Below, in pieces: positions 60,341-63,829 of a DNA stretch of 63,829 nt. Position 1 is the first letter of the stretch. Every line of letters starts with the position of its first letter. The notes under the pieces are model-generated. The model made no database searches. It was given only the letters and a program-made list of their open reading frames with translations, and had not been told where the DNA came from. Source of the DNA: Paraburkholderia caffeinitolerans (GTDB lineage: Bacteria > Pseudomonadota > Gammaproteobacteria > Burkholderiales > Burkholderiaceae). The stretch is taken from NCBI RefSeq assembly GCF_902859945.1, contig NZ_CADIKL010000048.1, positions 1-63,829 on the forward strand. Direction: 5' to 3'. The position numbers and the translations under genes are program-made.

Positions 60341-63300
60341 TTACTCGGACTGGCCTCCCGGCACGAGCACTTCACGGCTGCCGTTGATGCCCATCGGCGA
60401 GACGAGGCCCGCCGCTTCCATCTGCTCGACGAGGCGCGCGGCGCGGTTGTAGCCGATGCGCAACTGCCGCTGCACCGAAGAAATCGACGCGCGCCGCGTG
60501 CGCACGACGAACGCAACGGCCTCGTCGTAGAGCGGATCGGCTTCCGCCTCGGGCGATTCGCCGAACAGGTCCTGCGCCGCGCCTTCGCCCGCGGGGCCGT
60601 CGAGAATGCCTTCGACATATTCGGGCTCGCCGAACTGCTTCAGATACTCGACCACGGCGTGCACTTCCTCGTCGGCGACGAATGCGCCGTGCACGCGCTG
60701 CGGGTAGCCCGTGCCCGGCGGCAGGAACAGCATGTCGCCCTGGCCGAGCAGCGACTCGGCGCCCATTTGGTCGAGAATCGTGCGCGAGTCGATCTTCGAC
60801 GAGACCTGGAACGCCACGCGCGTCGGAATGTTCGCCTTGATGAGGCCCGTGATGACGTCCACCGAAGGACGCTGCGTCGCGAGAATCAGGTGGATGCCGG
60901 CGGCGCGCGCCTTTTGCGCGAGACGCGCGATCAGCTCTTCGATCTTCTTGCCAGCGACCATCATGAGGTCGGCGAGCTCGTCGATCACCACGACGATCAT
61001 CGGCAGCGGCGAGAGCGGCTCGGGCGCCTCGGGCGTGAGCGAGAACGGATTGCCGATCTTCTTCTCGTGCGCTTGCGCGTCGCGGATCTTCTGGTTGAAG
61101 CCCGCGAGATTGCGCACGCCCACCGCCGACATCAGCCGGTAGCGCTTCTCCATCTCGCCCACGCACCAATTGAGCGCGTTGGCGGCGAGCTTCATGTCGG
61201 TGACCACGGGCGCGAGCAGATGCGGAATGCCTTCGTACACCGAAAGCTCGAGCATCTTCGGGTCGATCATGATGAGCCGCACGTCCTCGGGCGTGGCCTT
61301 GTAGAGCAGCGAGAGGATCATCGCGTTGATCGCCACCGACTTGCCCGAGCCGGTCGTACCCGCGACGAGCATGTGCGGCGCCTTGGCGAGATCCGTGACG
61401 ATCGGGTGGCCGACGATGTCCTTGCCCATCGCGATCGTGAGCTTCGATTGCGAGCGGTGGTACGGCGCCGATTCGAGAATCTCCGAGAGGCGGATCATCT
61501 GGCGGCGCGCGTTGGGTAGCTCCAGACCCATGCAGGTCTTGCCGGGGATGGTCTCGACCACGCGGATCGACGTGAGGCCGAGGCCGCGCGAGAGATCCTT
61601 CATGAGGCCGACGATCTGGCTGCCGCGCACGCCGAGCGCGGGCTCGACTTCGAAGCGCGTGATGACCGGGCCCGCCGAAGCGCCGACCACGGTCACGGGC
61701 ACCTTGAATTCCTGCAGGCGCTGCTCGATCAACTGGCTGGTTTCGGCGAGCTTTTGCTCGGAGACGGGCTCGATTTCGGACGAGGCGCGTTCGAGCAGCT
61801 CGATGCCGGGCAGATCGACCGACGATGCGCTGAGCGGCTGGAACTCGAACGAGGTCGGCGCATGGCCGCGCACGGGCTGGCGCGGCGCGGCTGCTGGCTG
61901 ACCTTCGGGCAGGGGCGCGGGCTGCGCTTCAGGCTGGAGCGCGGCCGGTGTGGCCGGCGCGCCGTTGCCGTGGTCGAGCGGGGTTGCGGGTGGTTGTGGC
62001 TGCGCCCACGGCGGTGTCGTGTTGGCGTAGCCGCTAGCTGCAACCGGGGCGGGCGATAGCGGCGCAGGGGCCTCGTGCGCGGTGGTTTGCGCCGTGGCTT
62101 CGACTGCCGGGGCAATGAACGGCGCAGCGCCTGGCGCTGCCTCCGGCGCTTGCATCACGTCGACGGCGGGCGCGCGTGCGAAGCCGATCGATGCAAAGGT
62201 CGGCGTCGCGGTGAATGCGGGCTGTGCCGGGGGAGTCGGCTGCGCTGGGGCCTCGGGCTTGGGTTCCGCAGATGTGACAGGTGCGGCCGCGAACGGTGCT
62301 GGCGTGGGAGGAACCGCCGCAGGCGAGTGGGGCGCGAAGTTTGCCGGCGCGATGGGCATCGGCGCCACGGCGCTCGGCGTCGCGATGGACGTCGGGTTTG
62401 GTGCGGTATTGAGCACCGCCGCCAGGAGCGAAGGCACTTCAACAGCGGGGGCCGGTGCGAAAGCACGGACTTGTGGCACGGGCGTTGAGGCGTCATCGTC
62501 GGCCGGCGTGTCGTCCTGCTGCGCGGCGTTCACAGGCCAAGTCTCCGCGATCACGCTATGGCTTGCCGGCGTGGGGGGCGCAGCGTGCAACGGTCCGGTC
62601 GCAACGCGCGGGAAGCGGACGACGTTTTCTGCGATTTCCGGCTCTGGCACATCGAGCGTTGCCTCCGGCGCCGCATCAGACGTTGCATCAGACGTTGCTT
62701 CAGACGTCGCATCAGGCAGCGGCGGCTCGTTCGTCGCGTCGACGGCGTCGTGATGCTGGAACGGTGTGATGGACGGCAGCGCGGCATGGGTCTGTGCAAC
62801 GTTCTCAGCCGGCGCAACGTCGGCCGCTTGAGCCGATGGAGCGGGCGTCGAGGCGGCCTGGTCCGGTGCTGCGTCGGCCGGTTCGGCGGCTTCCGGTTCG
62901 TCGTCGAGCATGATCCACGGCATACCGTTGTCGAAGGTCGGCCAGTGGACCGGCGAAGTCGCGAGCGGCTGCGAGGGCGGCATTGCCGTTGCAATAGGCG
63001 CGGCAGGCGCAACGGGTGCCGGCAGCACGTCTTCCTCCTGCACGTCGATGAGGAACGCGGGGAGGGCGATCGGGTTCGAGGTGTCGTCGGCGGAGGTCCA
63101 CGGCGCTACGGGGTCGGTGGCGGGCGGTGTGGCTGGCGGCGTGTCGGCGGTCGGCGCAACGGGCGTCAGATTGGATTCAGCCGTTTGTTCCGATTGCGCT
63201 GAACCAGGCGACGCGTCGTTGGACACGCTCGCGGGCGTCCCGGAAGATTCGGCCGGCGCATGATCCGAAGGCGCGGCAGACTCCACACGAGCGCCTTCAT

Positions 63301-63829
63301 CCGCCGTATCCACCGCGACCACGTTGTCGAGCGCTGCCGTCCCGGACAGCGGAACGAATTGCGGCTCGACAAGCGGCAATTCCACGTGGGCTGGCGGGGC
63401 GAGGCTCGCGTCGCTGGCAGCCAGGTCAGCGGGGGCGTCTGCGTTCGCGCGCACTTCCGCTTGCGTAGCGGCCTGGTCGATCGTGCTGCGGCGCGCGAGA
63501 CTCGCGCCTGCGAGCGTCGTCCAGCGCGCGGCGTTTTCCTCGATCGAGCGTAGCGTTTCGAGCACGCCCGTCGAGAGGGACGGTTGCGGTGTGGATGCCG
63601 TGCCCTGCGTCGGGCGGGAGTAGGCCGGCGTGGCGGTGCCCGCGAGCGGCGTCGTTGCGGACGCACCGAACTGGGTGCTGAATGACGAGCCGGGCGCGCG
63701 CTGTGCCGAACTGGGCGTGCCCTTGGCCGGCCAGACGAACGGACGTTGTGGTTTCTGCTGACGTGCTTGCGGCGCGGCTGCGGCCGCTGCGCGCGCGGCG
63801 GTGCTGCCCGCGACGGGCGGCGGCGCGCT
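60341..63829 (-). CDS. ftsK: DNA translocase FtsK with very long linker (5' end outside window)
   Basis: DNA pump that aligns chromosome dimer-resolution sites at the division septum. 1162 codons are inside the window, and the frame is open at the edge. The first 660 residues form a linker very rich in Ala, Pro, Thr and Ser. The motor follows: DVLPGIELLERA-like domain, Walker A VAGTTGSGKS, Walker B RLIMIDPKMLEL and the LILATQRPSVDVITGLIKAN motif. The C-terminal gamma winged helix (DEAVAFVVRTRRASISSVQR, NRAARLVEQMEAAGLVSP) reads polar DNA sequences. The N-terminal membrane domain should lie beyond the edge. Confidence 0.95.
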   Translation of the reverse strand, partial: SAPPPVAGSTAARAAAAAAPQARQQKPQRPFVWPAKGTPSSAQRAPGSSFSTQFGASATTPLAGTATPAYSRPTQGTASTPQPSLSTGVLETLRSIEENAARWTTLAGASLARRSTIDQAATQAEVRANADAPADLAASDASLAPPAHVELPLVEPQFVPLSGTAALDNVVAVDTADEGARVESAAPSDHAPAESSGTPASVSNDASPGSAQSEQTAESNLTPVAPTADTPPATPPATDPVAPWTSADDTSNPIALPAFLIDVQEEDVLPAPVAPAAPIATAMPPSQPLATSPVHWPTFDNGMPWIMLDDEPEAAEPADAAPDQAASTPAPSAQAADVAPAENVAQTHAALPSITPFQHHDAVDATNEPPLPDATSEATSDATSDAAPEATLDVPEPEIAENVVRFPRVATGPLHAAPPTPASHSVIAETWPVNAAQQDDTPADDDASTPVPQVRAFAPAPAVEVPSLLAAVLNTAPNPTSIATPSAVAPMPIAPANFAPHSPAAVPPTPAPFAAAPVTSAEPKPEAPAQPTPPAQPAFTATPTFASIGFARAPAVDVMQAPEAAPGAAPFIAPAVEATAQTTAHEAPAPLSPAPVAASGYANTTPPWAQPQPPATPLDHGNGAPATPAALQPEAQPAPLPEGQPAAAPRQPVRGHAPTSFEFQPLSASSVDLPGIELLERASSEIEPVSEQKLAETSQLIEQRLQEFKVPVTVVGASAGPVITRFEVEPALGVRGSQIVGLMKDLSRGLGLTSIRVVETIPGKTCMGLELPNARRQMIRLSEILESAPYHRSQSKLTIAMGKDIVGHPIVTDLAKAPHMLVAGTTGSGKSVAINAMILSLLYKATPEDVRLIMIDPKMLELSVYEGIPHLLAPVVTDMKLAANALNWCVGEMEKRYRLMSAVGVRNLAGFNQKIRDAQAHEKKIGNPFSLTPEAPEPLSPLPMIVVVIDELADLMMVAGKKIEELIARLAQKARAAGIHLILATQRPSVDVITGLIKANIPTRVAFQVSSKIDSRTILDQMGAESLLGQGDMLFLPPGTGYPQRVHGAFVADEEVHAVVEYLKQFGEPEYVEGILDGPAGEGAAQDLFGESPEAEADPLYDEAVAFVVRTRRASISSVQRQLRIGYNRAARLVEQMEAAGLVSPMGINGSREVLVPGGQSE
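62674..62709. repeat. 12-bp tandem repeat in the ftsK linker
   Basis: CATCAGACGTTG at 62674-62685 and 62686-62697, then CTTCAGACGTCG at 62698-62709. Each unit encodes four residues of a S/D/A/T repeat (ATSDATSDA) in the low-complexity linker. Confidence 0.7.

Noticed and set aside
62060..62760. Open frames within the ftsK linker on the plus strand (Gly/Ala/Arg-rich)
   Set aside because: They are antisense to a Pro/Ala/Thr-rich linker and have no domain or ribosome-binding site.

Overview
The window is a high-GC chromosomal segment from the beta-proteobacterial family Burkholderiaceae, most likely Paraburkholderia, Burkholderia or Caballeronia. This is inferred from protein families and codon use: topoisomerase IV, UbiC, intracellular PhaZ, DUF1841, an orphan RsxB next to Nth, and a long-linker FtsK. 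Gene density is about 90 percent. I see no rRNA, CRISPR array, insertion sequence or integrase. There is one tRNA, Arg(CCU).

Layout. Positions 1-2.4 kb hold the end of a NitT/TauT-type ABC importer. 2.4-3.7 kb is a two-gene operon of paralogous secreted or lipoprotein genes on the minus strand. 3.8-9.8 kb holds two related sigma-54 activators (one without a receiver domain), three small genes and otsA, which has a very good -24/-12 promoter. 9.9-16.6 kb carries a stress-type membrane protein, a drug-type MFS pump, a PEBP-family protein, a Dcm/Vsr methylation-repair pair, small hypotheticals, the tRNA, rubredoxin and a DUF4399 protein. 16.7-23.8 kb is core: uup, parE-parC and a CopD-like protein.

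23.9-28.7 kb is a catabolic locus: a LysR regulator divergent from MFS transporter, M20 amidohydrolase and acetylpolyamine-amidohydrolase/HDAC genes, with a readable operator region between them. 28.8-31.1 kb is a PDC-GGDEF-EAL protein. 31.5-36.0 kb groups PhzF, RidA and an aminotransferase, divergent from a MocR-type regulator with three matching half-sites between the two. 36-39.4 kb is htpG with a textbook sigma-32 promoter, then ubiC, probably leaderless, and a deoxyinosine glycosylase. 39.1-40.5 kb is a lower-GC patch with a winged-helix/MNT nucleotidyltransferase and a HEPN-like protein behind direct-repeat operators.

40.7-52.3 kb contains a spermidine-synthase-like protein, a DUF3311/SSS symporter pair, a FUSC protein, a VOC protein, transaldolase, BenE, a VWA/MoxR pair, two small cytochromes c and DUF1841. 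52.4-63.8 kb holds nth-rsxB, a TetR regulator, phaZ, a GH15 glycosidase, DUF3096, a beta-propeller lactonase and the 3' part of ftsK, cut by the window edge.

The signals that go beyond routine annotation are regulatory: the sigma-54 site before otsA, the MocR half-sites, the iteron-like repeats before the MNT/HEPN pair, the LysR operator of the amidohydrolase/deacetylase operon, and a DnaA-box-like palindrome before parE. No single locus can be called a new system from sequence alone. The best candidates are the wHTH-MNT/HEPN module and the LysR-MFS-M20-deacetylase operon.
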